This document shows positions 9,770-21,198 of a DNA stretch of 64,000 nt, in pieces; within the stretch, counting starts at the first letter, position 1; the number at the start of each line of letters is the position of its first letter. The notes below the pieces were generated by a model, which ran no database searches, was not told where the DNA came from, and saw only the letters and a list, made by a program, of their open reading frames with translations. A program made the translations under genes and the position numbers. This DNA is from Siphonodentalium dalli (lineage: Eukaryota; Mollusca; Scaphopoda; Gadilida; Siphonodentaliidae): NCBI GenBank assembly GCA_032622095.1, contig CP136066.1, positions 97,051,319 to 97,115,318 on the forward strand, in the 5' to 3' direction.

Positions 9770-12099
9770 AGCTCAACTTACTTTGTAAGTTTGAGCTATT
9801 GCCATGGGTTGGCGTCTGTGTGTCCGTCAACAATTTCCTTTGGCGTGGGCTACAGGTCGTACCTTTGGTCTGATCTTTATCAAATTTGTCATGAATGTTG
9901 ACATTGACATGTAGATGGGAACGAGTCATTTTGGGGTCATTCGGCCAAAAAACATGGCCGCTGGCGGCTATCTTGAATTTCAGAATTAAATCCATTGGCG
10001 CGGTCTACAGGTAGTACTGTTCGTCTGATCATCATGAAATTTGTCATGGATGTTAATATTGACATGTATATGGGAACGAGTCATTTTGGGGTCGTTCTGT
10101 CAAAAAACATGGCTGCCAGCAGCCATTTTGGATTTTACTCTTCGCATGACTAAATCCTTTGGCGCGGGCTGCAGGTCGTAGCTTTAGTCGGATCTTCATG
10201 AAATTTGTCATGGATGTTAACAATGACATGTAGATGGGAACGAGTCATTTTGGGGTCATTCGGCCAAAAAACATGGCCACCAGCAGCCATCTTGGATTTT
10301 ACTCTTTGCATATCTAAATCCTTTGGCACGGGCTACAGGTCGTATTAGTACCTTTAGTTGGATCATCATAAAATTTGTCATGGCTGTTGACATTGGGGCA
10401 GCCATCTTGGATTTTACTCTTTGCATGACTAAATCCTTTGGCATGGCTACAGGTCGTATTAGTACCTTTAGTTGGATCATCAAGAAATTTGTCATGGCTG
10501 TTGACATTGGGACGCCATTTTGGATTTTACTCTTCGCATGACTAAATCCTTTGGCGCGGGCTGCAGGTCGTAGCTTTAGTCGGATCTTCATGAAATTTGT
10601 CATGGATGTTAACAATGACATGTAGATGGGAACGAGTCATTTTGGGGTCGCTCGGCCAAAAAACATGGCCGCCAGCAGCCATCTTGGATTTTACTCTTCA
10701 TATGACTAAATCCTTTGGCGCGGGCTGCAGGTCGTAGCTTTAGTTGGATCTTCATGAAATTTGTCATGGATGTTAACAATGACATGTAGATGGGAACGAG
10801 TCATTTTGGGGTCATTCGGCCAAAAAACATGGCCGCTGGTGGCCATCTTGGATTTCAAAATTGAATCCATTGGCGCGGTCTACAGGTCGTACTGTGCGTC
10901 TGATCATCATGAAATTTGTCATGGATGTTAATATTGACCTGTAGATCGGAACGAGTGATTTTGGGGTCGTTCGGCCAAAAAACAAGGCTGCCAGCAGCCA
11001 TCTTGGATTTTACTCTTTGCATGACTAAATCCTTTGGCGCGGGCTACAGGTCGTAGCTTTGGTCAGATCTTCATAAAATTTGTCATGTATGTTAACAATG
11101 ACATTTAGACGGGAACAAGTCCTTTTGAGGTTATTCAGCCAAAAAAACATGGCCGCTGGAGGCCATCTTTGATTTCAAAATTAAATCCATTGGTGCGGGC
11201 TACAGGTCGTACTATTCGACTGATAATCATGAAATTTGTCATGGATGTTAATATTGAAATGTAGATAGGAACGAGTAATTTTGGGGTCGTTCGGCCAAAA
11301 AACATGGCCGCCAGTAGCCCTCTTGGATTTTACTCTTTACGTGACTAAATCCTTTGGAGTGGGCTGCAGGTCGTAGCTTTAGTCGGATCTTCATGAAATT
11401 TGTCATGCATGTTAACAATGACATGTAGATTGGAACGAGTCATTTTGGGGTCGTTCGGCCAAAAAACATGGCCACCAGTAGCCATCTTGGATTTGACTCT
11501 TTGCATGACTAAATCCTTTGGCGCGGGCTAAAGGTCGTAGCTTTAGTCGGATCTTTATGAAATTTGTCATGGATGTTAACAATGACATGTAGACGGGAAC
11601 GAGTCCTTTTGAGGTTATTCAGCCAAAAAACATGGCCGCTGGAGGCCATCTTGGATTTCAAAATTAAATCCATTGGTGCGGGCTACAGGTCGTACTATTC
11701 GACTGATAATCATGAAATTTGTCATGGATGTTAATATTGAAATGTAGATGGGAACGAGTGATTTTGGGGTCGTTCGGCCAAAAAACATGGCCGCCAGCAG
11801 CCATCTTGGATTTTACTCTTTACATGACTAAATCCTTTGGCGCGGGCTGCAGGTCGTAGCTTTAGTCGGATCTTCATGAAATTTGTTATGGATGTTAACA
11901 ATGACATGTAGATTGGAACGAGTCATTTTGGGGTTATTCAGCCAAAAAACATGGCCTCCAGGAGCCATCTTGGATTTTACTCTTTGCATGACTAAATCCT
12001 TTGGCACAGCTACATGTAGGTTAGACATTTCAATTAGCACCTTTCCTATTCCTCCATTTACTGTCAACCATTAAATTATTCCCTTACCTAAGTTGAGCT
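9770..12099. mobile_element. Tandem-unit element 3
   Basis: The head AGCTCAACTTACTTTGTAAG is at 9770 and the tail AAGTTGAGCT ends at 12099, followed by the CAGTGTCATTGACACTTTCA hairpin. About fourteen units resemble those of element 1 but are more diverged (GGCGCGGGCTGCAGGTCGTA forms, AACATGGCCGCTGGAGGCCA forms). A shorter unit in 10330-10540 lacks the GATGGGAACGAG part. No protein-coding capacity was seen. Confidence 0.85.
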
Positions 12100-12157
12100 A
12101 CAGTGTCATTGACACTTTCATTTCTCTTGTAGGTTGGGGAGTCTTCAGGTAGATATG

Positions 12158-12870
12158 GTTTTTTTAGCTCACCTGAGACAAAGTCTCCGGTGGAGCTATA
12201 GTCATCACTCCTCGTCCGTCGTCCGTCTGTTCGTCTGTCCGTCTGTCCGTCAACTTTTTTAAAAACATCTTCTCTTAAACCATCATACCGAATTGGTTCA
12301 TATTTGGTGTGTATGTTCCCTAGGTGACTCTCATTCAGATTTGTTCAAATGAGGTCACTGGGTCAAATAGTTGCGAAACAAGGGCCATAACTCTATTCCT
12401 CCATAGTAATTCTTACAACAACTTCTTGTCCATAACCATTGGGCCAATTTAGCTAATATTTGGTATGGAGAGTCCTTGGGTGACTGGTGTTTAGATTTGT
12501 TCAAATGAGGTCACCCGGTCAATTAGTTGAGAAACCAGGGCCATAACTCATAGTGATTCTTACAATGACTTCTTCTAAAAAAATATTTGGCCGATTTAGC
12601 TTATATTTGGTACAGAGATACCTTGGGTGACTGGGGTTCAGATTTGTTCAAATGGGGTCACTGGGTCAAATAGGGGCAGAGCCAGGGACATAACTTTAAA
12701 AACAAAAAATTTAATTTTTGCATTTTTACCTTTAATTTTTGTTTAGGACACATCACAGCCTCATATTTCCTACCTAGATTTTTCTTAGCATGTGCTTCAT
12801 CTGTATGGATTTTGGTATTGTTTATTTAACCCCTTCCACTCTTGTTTTGATATAGAATTCATCCAAGACA
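12158..12870. mobile_element. AGCTCACCTGAG-type dispersed repeat
   Basis: It starts TTTTTAGCTCACCTGAGACA, then CTCCGGTGGAGCTATAGTCA and a CGTCCGTCGTCCGTCTG stretch. Diverged units of about 150-190 bp follow, each with TTCATATTTGGTGTGTATG, CAGATTTGTTCAAATGAGGT, CACTGGGTCAAATAG and AGGGCCATAACTC. I associate this repeat with mollusc genomes. The units were probably amplified in tandem. No ORF. Confidence 0.75.
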
Positions 12871-13312
12871 GGATTACTCAAACATTTTTCATCTGATCAA
12901 CACCAAATTTGGTATATGAATTTTTGACACTTATATACAGATCAAGTTAAAATATGGGTTTGATCCGATATATTTTAACAGAGTTATGACCCTTTATAAT
13001 TCACACCCCTTTGCTATGCACTATTAATTTTTAAGAGGACACTCAAGCCTGTATTATTGAAAAAGCCAATTTATCATAGTGTGGTCACCCGATCCTCTTG
13101 CTGAATACTGCTTGCTTCAGACCAGTTTACCATCTGCCATTACAAGACATATATATCTGTAAAGGTACAGGTCATTAATTATATAAACTGGCCAGATGAC
13201 ATGTATTATTCTAATCTAAACATATCTGTAGCAATTTAACAACAAACTGGTGCTTCCATTCAATGTTAGGTGATGACTGACATTCAATGATACTGTGAAT
13301 GGCTTTGATTTC
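12871..13312. other. Dispersed repeat fragment and spacer
   Basis: 12880-13020 holds a fragment of another widespread repeat (GATCAACACCAAATTTGGTA, then ACAGAGTTATGACCCTTTAT). The remainder to 13312 shows nothing I can assign. Confidence 0.45.
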
Positions 13313-13910
13313 TTCAAGTCTGGAAATAGTGTGTCTGACATTTACATAGTGAGGTCCCCAGATGGTGAATTTAGTGTTGCTACCCCATACAGCATGCTAG
13401 CATCACCAAATACACCCGCCAGGGACCTAATTCTGCTTAGTCCTCATCTTCTGGGAAGTATCCTAAGTATCAAATTGACAGTTTTATTTAGTCACTTTTT
13501 CCACCTGTTCAGTTTCAATGTCCCCCTAATTTGCAGAAGATAAAATGCATAATTGAGGTGCTCAATGGGTGTGTATCACCAACTTCAACTGTAGGACTTC
13601 ATTGATTTAGTAACTTTTTTCCACCTGTTCAGTTTCAATGTCCCCCTAATTTGCAGAAGATAAAATGCATAATTGAGGTGCTCAATGGGTGTGTATCACC
13701 AACTTCAACTGTAGGACTTCAATCTGTTCCTTGGTTTTATTGGCCATTGAGGCCTAATCAGATTGAGGATGAATTTGGTGATGCTAGCCTGCCTTACAGA
13801 ATATTGTCATTAAATCCACATTTTTGGGACCTAATTCTGCAAATGTCAGACATACTAAATTCAGGTTTGGCCATTTCATATTATTGTTTTAATCACCAAT
13901 TATCCAGATG
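13313..13910. repeat. GAGGTCCCCAGA-type foldback repeat
   Basis: The left part has AGTGAGGTCCCCAGATGGTG, AATTTAGTG and AGGGACCTAATTCTGCTTAG. The right part has inverted words (GGTGATGCTAGCCTGCCTTA, TTTTGGGACCTAATTCTGCA, AATGTCAGACATAC). The family recurs at 14003-14410 and 39735-39875. Stops interrupt all frames, so the 82- and 86-codon ORFs are incidental. Confidence 0.65.
13486..13725. repeat. 120-bp tandem duplication
   Basis: Two adjacent units of exactly 120 bp are almost identical: CCACCTGTTCAGTTTCAATG begins at 13501 and again at 13621, and TGTAGGACTTCA occurs near both ends. This is a recent local duplication inside the foldback repeat. Confidence 0.9.
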
Positions 13911-13940
13911 AAATCATACGACTAATATTCAAAGAAAAAT

Positions 13941-13963
13941 GGGGGGGGGGGGGGGGGGGGGGG
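13941..13963. repeat. Poly(G) tract
   Basis: About 23 consecutive G between AT-rich flanks; the length is uncertain. Confidence 0.9.
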
Positions 13964-14002
13964 TATATATTGGATTAAACTTGTCTTCTATCTGGCATTT
14001 GC

Positions 14003-14410
14003 AGAATGAGGTCCCCAGAGGGTGAATTTAGTTATGCTACCCTGCACAGCAGTCTAGCATCACCAAATACACTAGCCAGGGTCCTCATTCTGCTTAGGCC
14101 TCATCTTCTGGGAAGTATATAGGCACTTAAATTGACATTTTTACTTACTTTAGCCCTTCTGTTTAGTTTCTATATCCCCTAATTTGTGAATATAAAATGC
14201 ATAATTGAGGTGCCCAATGGGTGCACATCACCAACTTTAACTGGAGAACTTCAATCTAATGCTATGTCTCCCATAGCAGTTGAGGCCTACACAGAATGAG
14301 GTCCCCAGAGGTGAATTTGGTGATGCTAGCCCGCATTGCAGGATTGTGTCATTAAATTCACCCTTTGGGGACCTCATTCTGCAAATGTCAGCCAATTTGT
14401 TCAGGCTTGT
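14003..14410. repeat. GAGGTCCCCAGA-type foldback repeat, further copy
   Basis: It contains AGAATGAGGTCCCCAGAGG twice (about 14005 and 14296), with inverted ATTCACCCTTTGGGGACCTC near 14358. The arrangement matches 13313-13910, so the two are neighbouring copies or a duplication of one family. Confidence 0.65.
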
Positions 14411-14509
14411 CTGTTCGAATATTATGTTCTTAACCACCAGTATCCAGTTGAACTCATTATACCCTGATTTTGCAAAGAAAACTTGGGGGGGGGTATATTG
14501 GATTGAATT

Positions 14510-15620
14510 TGTCAGTCTCTATGTCAGACTGTTCTCCCATCCATCCATCTGTCATTATGTCTCTATCCGTCCATCAATTGTTTTCTTCTCCAGATACATA
14601 TTAAAGACCAAATGGGTTTATATATTTAGGTGTGGATGTCCCCCAGGTGACTCACATTCAGATTTGTTCAAATGAGTTCATCAGGTCAAATAGGTGAGAA
14701 GTCAGGGCCATAACTCTTTCCTTCCATAGTAATTCTTAAAACAATTTCTTCTCCAGAACCATCTGGACTATTTAGATTATGTTTGGTATGGATGGTCCTT
14801 CGGTGACTGGGGTTTAGATTTTTTCAGATTTGGGGTCATTTTAGGAAAATCAGTTCAGTTCAACTCTTAAAATCTAATGTCTGAAATTACCAAATGAATG
14901 GATCTCATAGATGGGGATTCACGTTTGTTCAAATAGGGGCGGAGATAAGAGATTTAATTACCAACCAGCCACCCTACATGTGCTCCGGTGGAGCTATAGT
15001 CGTCACTCCTCGTCCGTCCATCGTCTGTCCGTCCATCCGTCCGACAACAATTATTTGAACATCTTCTCCTCTGGAACCATAAGACCAAATGGGTTCATAT
15101 TTGGTGTGGATGTTCCCTAGGTGATTCTCATTCAGATTTGTTCAAATGCGGCCACTGGGTCAAATAGTTGCGAAGCCAGGGCCATAACTCTTTCCCACCA
15201 TAGTAATTCTTTTAAACATCTTCAGAACAATAAGACCGAATGGTTTCATATTTGGTGTGGATGTTCCCTAGGTGACTCACATTCAGATTTGTTCAAATGA
15301 GTTCACTTGAAATAGTTGCGAAGCCAGGGCCATAACTCTTTCCCTCCATAGTATTCTTAAAGTGACTTCTTCTCAAATACCATCAGGCTATATGGGTTCA
15401 TATTTGGTATGAAGGATCCTTGGGTGACTGGGGTTCAGATTTGTTCAAATCAGGTCACTGGGTCAAATGTGGGCGGGGCCAGGGACATAACTCCAAATTT
15501 TTTGTTTTAGATTTAACTCTTTAGATATCTACTTCTTTTAAAGTGATTATGAAAAGTTCTGACTGTTGTGGTCTCCAGAGTCCCAGTCTTATCAGTCTTT
15601 GCAGTCTGGTGAGCGACCCC
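14510..15620. mobile_element. AGCTCACC-type dispersed repeats, degraded
   Basis: Several units carry CACATTCAGATTTGTTCAAA, GGGCCATAACTCTTTCC, TTCATATTTGGTGTGGATG and GGAGCTATAGTCGTCACTCC followed by CGTCCGTCC words at about 15010. They match the family at 12158-12870. At least two partial insertions appear joined. A CAGTCTGGTGAGCGACC tail ends near 15620. Confidence 0.7.
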
Positions 15621-16300
15621 ACAGTCATTGACTGTCTTGTTTAAACAAGCAATATGTCTAGATCTTTAATGCTTAAATGTACTCTCCTATGTGGAGCCTG
15701 TCTATGTATTATGTGGGAAAGTACGGAATCCAGCTCAATAAGGTGATTAGTTATATATAAATTTTGACAGGAATTTGGCTCCCAGGTGCCTGAGTATTAC
15801 AAAATAGAGATATTAGAAAGTCTCCCAAAATCAGACTTCGAAGTCACCTTGCCACTGGAGTTCGCAGACACAAGAGGTGCATGGTGATCTCCAAACAACC
15901 GTCTTAAATATTATGAGCCACGAGGTGTGCTATGTGATATTCTATACTCTAGTATAGTAGTAGCAGTAGTAATTATTATATTCAAATTAATATATAGTTC
16001 TAATATATCTACATGTATGATCTTGATGTCAGTGAGTATTTAGACCTGCCAAAAAAAATCCCACCCTTCCACAAATGTTAATGTTTGCATCCATACTAGT
16101 GTTACACAGTTTAATGCCTACCTATCACTCAAATTTATTGATATAATGCAGAGAAATTCTGTGAAACAATCACTTAGTTTAAACAACATTATATTTGAAC
16201 TAAACAGAACAAAATTACAAACAATACAGACAATCAATTACTTGTCATATATTCAGGGACATATCCAGGCCGTTTTTCATACCGTTTACCCAAACTCCAG
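15621..16300. other. Unassigned AT-rich sequence
   Basis: No gene, element boundary or repeat recognised. GTAGTAGCAGTAGTAAT near 15958 is a short imperfect microsatellite. Confidence 0.4.
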
Positions 16301-17110
16301 GCGCCCAAAAAAAAACAATTTGACCAAAAACTTTTTCTTTTTTTTTCCTTTTTTTTTTTCAATTTAGGTCCCAATTCATATCATAACAAGATGCAAAATA
16401 TTTATATATTTATATATATTGACATAAGACATTTAAGTTTACACAAATATTTAAGTTTAACAGTTGGAATCATACTGTAAAAGTATGTTTGGCTCTATCT
16501 AGCTTTCATCTGTTAAAACTTCAAATAGTTTGAGTTCAGGTTTGTTATCATTCAGCCTTCAGACTTCAGTATACTGTATTTCAATCAAAAACAGTACTGG
16601 AACAGTGACAGTTTGATCAAATAAACCTGGTTATCAGGTGTGATCTCATAACACCAAATGAAAAATTAACATAGAGATTAGTACTAATAGTAATTACTAA
16701 ATTAATAGACATTGTTTCTGCACTAGTATATTATGTATGTGTCTCTCACTTGAATTTTAGATTTAGAAAATAGCCTATTATATGAATTAGAGTGATAATG
16801 GTAAGTCTCATTTCAAGCAGGATAAGCATAATCCATTGAACCAAAAGATATGACAATAACTTATAAGCATTTCCAATCCATACATATATAAACATTTCCA
16901 AAGTTATGGTTGAGAAACTTGATCAAATTGACCTCTCAGTAAAATTCAAAATACTGACTCAAAGAGCCCTATATTAGCTCTCAATGCAATGGATTTTCAA
17001 AAAATTTCCAGGGGGAAGAACGTACCCCACCATCAGCAAGTGGTCACCCCCTCCCAAACCTTCATCCACTCAGGACTTCAGGATGGATTTACCCCCCAAA
17101 AAATAATAAA
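16300..17110 (+). mobile_element. Second copy of the N1 repeat (internal part)
   Basis: From TTCAATTTAGGTCCCAATTC (about 16358) to CAAACCTTCATCCACTCAGG (about 17070) it aligns with 22968-23593 joined to 30644-30735. Shared words include CATATCATAACAAGATGCAA, TAAGTTTAACAGTTGGAATC and GAGAAACTTGATCAAATTGA. At about 16977 it reads TTAGCTCTCAATGCAATGG uninterrupted, the empty-site equivalent of the hAT insertion at 23594-30635. Its own termini are not clear. Confidence 0.85.
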
Positions 17111-17485
17111 CGTGATGGGTCACTAATAGTGTTCAGAAGACTGTGTTGCGATGACATGATCCATTGTCTGCATTAAACCATTCAAATAGGTATGCAAAGC
17201 TTCCAATTACAGCTAAATAACAGACAGGTGCATGCCAGCGAAAATCTAAAAATATTTATGGTTAAACTTTTGAGAATGTTTTTACATAGAATGATCATTA
17301 CTTTTCAAAATAAAAAAATGGGCCACCTGGAAAATGTCCTTGAATCCAAGATCAGGCCACCAAAATCCAAAATGTTCGCCATAAGACCAATTTTCCTATC
17401 ATGTATATCATTGGTTAAATATTTTCTTGTCACCTATTTTCACTATCGCATTAATTGACATTTTCGCCATTTATTTCCGATATTT

Positions 17486-17731
17486 ATGAAAATGGTTGCT
17501 ATAAAAGCGAAAACATTGAGCAATTTGTTAAAACAGAGAAAAGGTGTTAAACCTAGAGGTATGGTCGGCGGAAGGAAGCCAAAATCGACGGGTTTTAACG
17601 CAAATGAGCAGTGTGGAAGCGCGATCAGTGACGTCTGCGATCGTGAGAAATTGAAAAATTCTGAGAATTGTAAACACGTATCCAATGACGCTGAACCGTC
17701 GGCAACGGACATGATGTTCGCATATTTCTGA
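17486..17731 (+). CDS. Unassigned 81-codon ORF, basic then polar
   Basis: It starts with ATG at 17486 (MKMVAIKAKTLSNLLKQRKG) and ends at TGA 17729-17731. Base use is richer in CpG than the surroundings (GTCGGCGGAAGG, AAATCGACGGG, AGCGCGATCAGTGACG), which makes it look coding. I do not recognise the protein. It lies 5 kb upstream of the first recognised SPTLC2 exon on the same strand, so it could be the missing 5' exon, but no strong donor in the phase that exon needs (phase 0) is evident; CAC|GTATCC at about 17680 is in the right phase but weak. It may equally be a chance ORF or a fragment of another gene. Confidence 0.3.
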   Translation: MKMVAIKAKTLSNLLKQRKGVKPRGMVGGRKPKSTGFNANEQCGSAISDVCDREKLKNSENCKHVSNDAEPSATDMMFAYF

Positions 17732-17859
17732 AATAAAGAAGGTATGACACTGACATTGTTTATAATCATGATGATGTAGGCCTAGTGATGGTGTGTATTT
17801 TTTCTCCAAATTAATAAACGTGCCGGCACATTTATTTGGCACCTGCGAGTATGTACTTA

Positions 17860-18010
17860 ACCCTTTCATGACGGTAGCTTCTTGAAATTTTGCGTAAACT
17901 TTCATGACTGGAGATTCTTGAAATTTTGCGTAAACCCTGTGCCAATGAATTTTCTTATATATATGCGAGTCTCCCAAAGGGAGCCTCACATATACACATA
18001 TTCTCAAAAT
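17860..18010. mobile_element. Remnant of TTAA hairpin (piggyBac-like MITE) family
   Basis: It begins TTAACCCTTTCATGACGG and contains CCCTGTGCCAATGAATTTTC, then TATATATGCGAGTCTCCC with a shortened inverted arm (GGGAGCCTCACATATACACA). Words CTTGAAATTTTGCGTAAAC are present twice. The right TTAA end is missing. A sister copy is at 32305-32393 plus 35683-35800. Confidence 0.7.
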
Positions 18011-18579
18011 AAGTGTCCCTTTTAACGCGGTCCTCAGCCATTAACAACATGGATCGTAACGTCAACGCGGTCGTGGCATTGATAACACGTTGAGTGTAAG
18101 TTAGGACCTCATTGAAGTTTAACGCAGACTGCGTTGAAGTTTAATGCAGACCTCGTTGTATTGCTCGGGGGGTCAACGAGGTCGCGTAATGTCAGTGCTG
18201 AATTGCGTTAGCCTATTTTGTAGTATCTTTTAATTTAATTTTATTTATGTTCACATTTGAATAATTCAGTGTTATTTTCCAACTCCTGGTCTCCGTTCGG
18301 ACGCCGTTCAAAATGATGTTGGAAAAATATCAAAGACGACACAATAAATAAGCCCTTTAAGGGAAAGAAGTCGTCCTGTTCCCAATTGATGATATAAAAT
18401 ACTTATGAGGAAGCATTGGAATGCCCAGACATGACAGAGAATCAAAATCTTATTAGAATCACTGCCCTAATGTCTGACACACTATCAAAGGAAGACACAC
18501 CTGTGCATTGTTAGGAAGAAATTCGGAATGTCAATCTATTTGCGAGACGCCCACGTGTGTGCAGTGCGCAACAGATATT
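18011..18579. other. CpG-richer spacer
   Basis: Short AACGCGGTC and CAACGAGGTCGCG words repeat between 18020 and 18190, giving locally high CpG. No ORF, promoter element or RNA gene can be supported. The flank up to 18579 ends at the TATT target duplication of element E1. Confidence 0.4.
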
Positions 18580-20816
18580 GGGCCATTCCACGTGACGTCA
18601 CGTGTGTTACAAAAATGACAAATGGCTTATAGTGATTGAAAACATGGGTCCAAGACTTCTGAAAGCTGTTTCTAGATTAATTATGATATTGCTAATATCT
18701 GTAAACAGACTAGATTCACACACTCATTTGGATATATTTACATACTAAGTGTTGTCATCACTAAATCCAGCATTCTGATTGGTCGGCGCCCACGTGGCTA
18801 GTTGCAGTTATTTCTCGGTGAATGCGCAACGGCTCATAACACCAAGCTCATAACACCATCGATACGTCATTGGGTTTGGAAAGACGAACGTGTAATGTTT
18901 TGGGCGCATTTGGACTCGCGCAGGATTGACTTAATACATCATCGGGTTTCAATATGAAGAGAAATTGTTCCTATTAACTTTTGCCAAGGGTGCTATTGGG
19001 TATTTTGCGCTGTTTAGTTTCTTCTTTTGTCACGATACACTTTTCGATTTAATTACATTTACAAAAGTGGCTTTATATATAAATACATGTATAAGGATTA
19101 TTAAACTGTCATGTGGACTATTTTTATGGAGATGTAACCGTGAGGTAAGTGGTCATAACCTGTATGTAAAACCCTTCGGGTTTTACACAAGTTATGTCCA
19201 CTTACCTCACGGTTACGACTCCATAAAAACAGTCCACATGACAGTTAATCCTTACATGTATATATATTAATTTCTGACATCTGCGGCTAAGCATTAGAGC
19301 CTGTTCTAAACTGAACGCATCACAGGTGTCTGCATGGCTATTAACACCTCCACAAGTATACAGATTATCAATAGGAAATTCATAATATTGATCTCAAAAC
19401 AGATCTGCAGACTCCTCTATGCCAAAACACATCTGAAATATGATCCTTTATATTGGTCTGACTATAAGTGGACTGTCACATCTTTTCAATGATAGATCTT
19501 AGTAATCCAAAATACAATAATTAATCAATATTAATTAGAAAATGGATTAAAATTACACTGATGAGATGTATGCACCGGGTCTTAATTGTGTATGTTGACT
19601 CATTTTATCTGGTAAAATAGCAAATTGACAAATAATCTTTTACATGTACTTCCAAAAGTTACAAAACCCACTATTTCTGGCCCCCAGTCATGCTCAAATA
19701 CATCAAATCTACACTTGTACATGGCTCCAGAATATTTACTAAAGTGATAGGAATTATTGCATCTGCAGCATCTAGTGTACATGTACTAGTAGCAGTGAAG
19801 AGTGTTCTGTTAGTTTCTTCTTGATACAGTAAGAACGAACGCTCATCTCAATTCTCTACAGAACAGTTTTGGTGGCAATGAATTAAGTATGACAGTGTAT
19901 ATTATACCTTCACAATATCTAGAAGGATTGGTGTCATATGTTGTAAGTCATTCGTGCATTCATAATCAAGCCGATTCTGGAACACGACAAGGGTGTGCAC
20001 CCACAGCGTTCAATTTGAAGTTTGAAGCTTTTAATACCCCTTAAGCTGGGCACATGTCTTCATTTCAGTCATATACCATACATCAGATATATACCAGTAA
20101 TATGGTCTCACATTTTAGTGGTTTAAGAAAACTTAACCGAAGTATTCTCTGCAGCGAGCTTTGTTAAACAGTTAAATGGATTGTGAACAAATACTTTCTA
20201 TCTATTAAATGATGTTGTTTACACAATGGGCTTTGTTTATGTCTAGTAATGTCATGTTCCCTTGTACCTCTCTTCTTATGAATTGATATTAAATTTTGTT
20301 ATGTTCTGCTGTAATATGCATAAAATCATCTTTTGAAACAAAACTTGTGCATAAAATTGACAATCGGTTATGAACTGATTGAAAATAGGATACTCGTTTC
20401 GCACGCGTAACACACGTGACAGAGCGATGTAACACATGTGACAGTGAATATGCTATCAGGGCGAGAAATACATTCAACTCTCATTAAAAGTACTAATTGC
20501 ACATTGAAGTAGAGTCTTTTTTCTTATTGGAAAAAAGCGCCAATTATGTATCAAACTTCACAGACTTTTTGCATAGAAAATAGAGGTCCTTTTTTTCTCA
20601 TTTGTGCGCTGTAACACACGTGACAGTCATATACAAGCATGGTACAGTAATACATTTACTACACAGCCTTAAGGACCGATCGCATAGTTATGATGGGGTT
20701 ATTATCTCGACTATACAGTGAATCATTTTATATTATATTGAATGTACACCAAATGCTGCTTGAAAATATCACAAAAATTTCGTGCAAAATGTAACACACG
20801 TGACATGGAATGGCCC
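18580..20816. mobile_element. TIR element E1 with GTCACGTGTGTTAC subterminal motifs
   Basis: The left end is GGGCCATTCCACGTGACGTC and the right end, read inward, is GGGCCATTCCATGTCACGTG. Both are flanked by a 4-bp TATT duplication (18576-18579 and 20817-20820). Directly inside each TIR is GTCACGTGTGTTAC; three more inward-facing near-copies lie at the right end (inverted at 20407, 20429 and 20611). No transposase ORF was recognised in its 2.24 kb, so it is probably non-autonomous. A 4-bp target duplication and GGG termini would fit the Sola group, but that is only a suggestion. Confidence 0.75.
19083..19266. repeat. Long hairpin inside E1
   Basis: TACATGTATAAGGATTATTA, then AACTGTCATGTGGACT and TAACCGTGAGGTAAGTGG, pairs with the inverted CCACTTACCTCACGGTTACG, AGTCCACATGACAGTT and AATCCTTACATGTATA. 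The loop region is GTAAAACCCTTCGGGTTTTA. The arms are about 80 bp and nearly perfect. Confidence 0.88.
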
Positions 20817-20861
20817 TATTGAACATTCAAACCAAATTGGCTATACTGTTTATTTCATGAT

Positions 20862-21101
20862 TTGGACAGTGAGGATAATAGCGATGACACTCCTGATGAG
20901 TGGGATGACGATAATTTAGATGAAACTTCAGCAGAATTTCAGGAGATTCATGTACGGAAGGATGGCAAAAGTGGTTCGAATAATTATTTCACACTAGGAA
21001 AGATTTTCAGAAGGGATGCGAGCAATATCGTGAATTATGAGCCAGAAGTAATCATTTCAGCAATGGATTGCACTTATAGACTTCTAGACTTAGAGCCATG
21101 A
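20862..21101 (+). CDS. Unassigned acidic terminal-exon-like ORF
   Basis: An open frame through TCATGATTTGGACAG|TGAGG reads DSEDNSDDTPDEWDDDNLDE, then TSAEFQEIHVRKDGKSGSNN and a more hydrophobic end with EPEVIISAMDCTYRLLDLEP, closing at a TGA. There is no ATG at its start; an AG acceptor at about 20869-20870 would make it a last exon. AATAAA follows at 21199-21204. Composition and codon use look coding, but I recognise no domain. It starts about 45 bp outside the right end of E1, so the E1 insertion may have hit the intron or gene. It could be the 3' end of an unrelated gene or a transposon protein. Confidence 0.35.
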   Translation: MDSEDNSDDTPDEWDDDNLDETSAEFQEIHVRKDGKSGSNNYFTLGKIFRRDASNIVNYEPEVIISAMDCTYRLLDLEP

Positions 21102-21198
21102 CAACTGTGTTATGTTTTTCCCCCTGTGAAGTGTGTTTACCCCAGTTGGGGTTGTTTCCGTTTGAAGACCGACTATGTAGACTGTTATATAACTGCTC

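Larger units (their letters stand above)
7839..9895. repeat. 2.05 kb segmental tandem duplication, copy B
   Basis: Nearly identical to 5790-7838. Differences are few: a 6-bp insertion (GATTTA) at about 9124 and several single-base indels between 8019 and 8300. The low divergence suggests a recent event or an assembly duplication. Confidence 0.9.
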
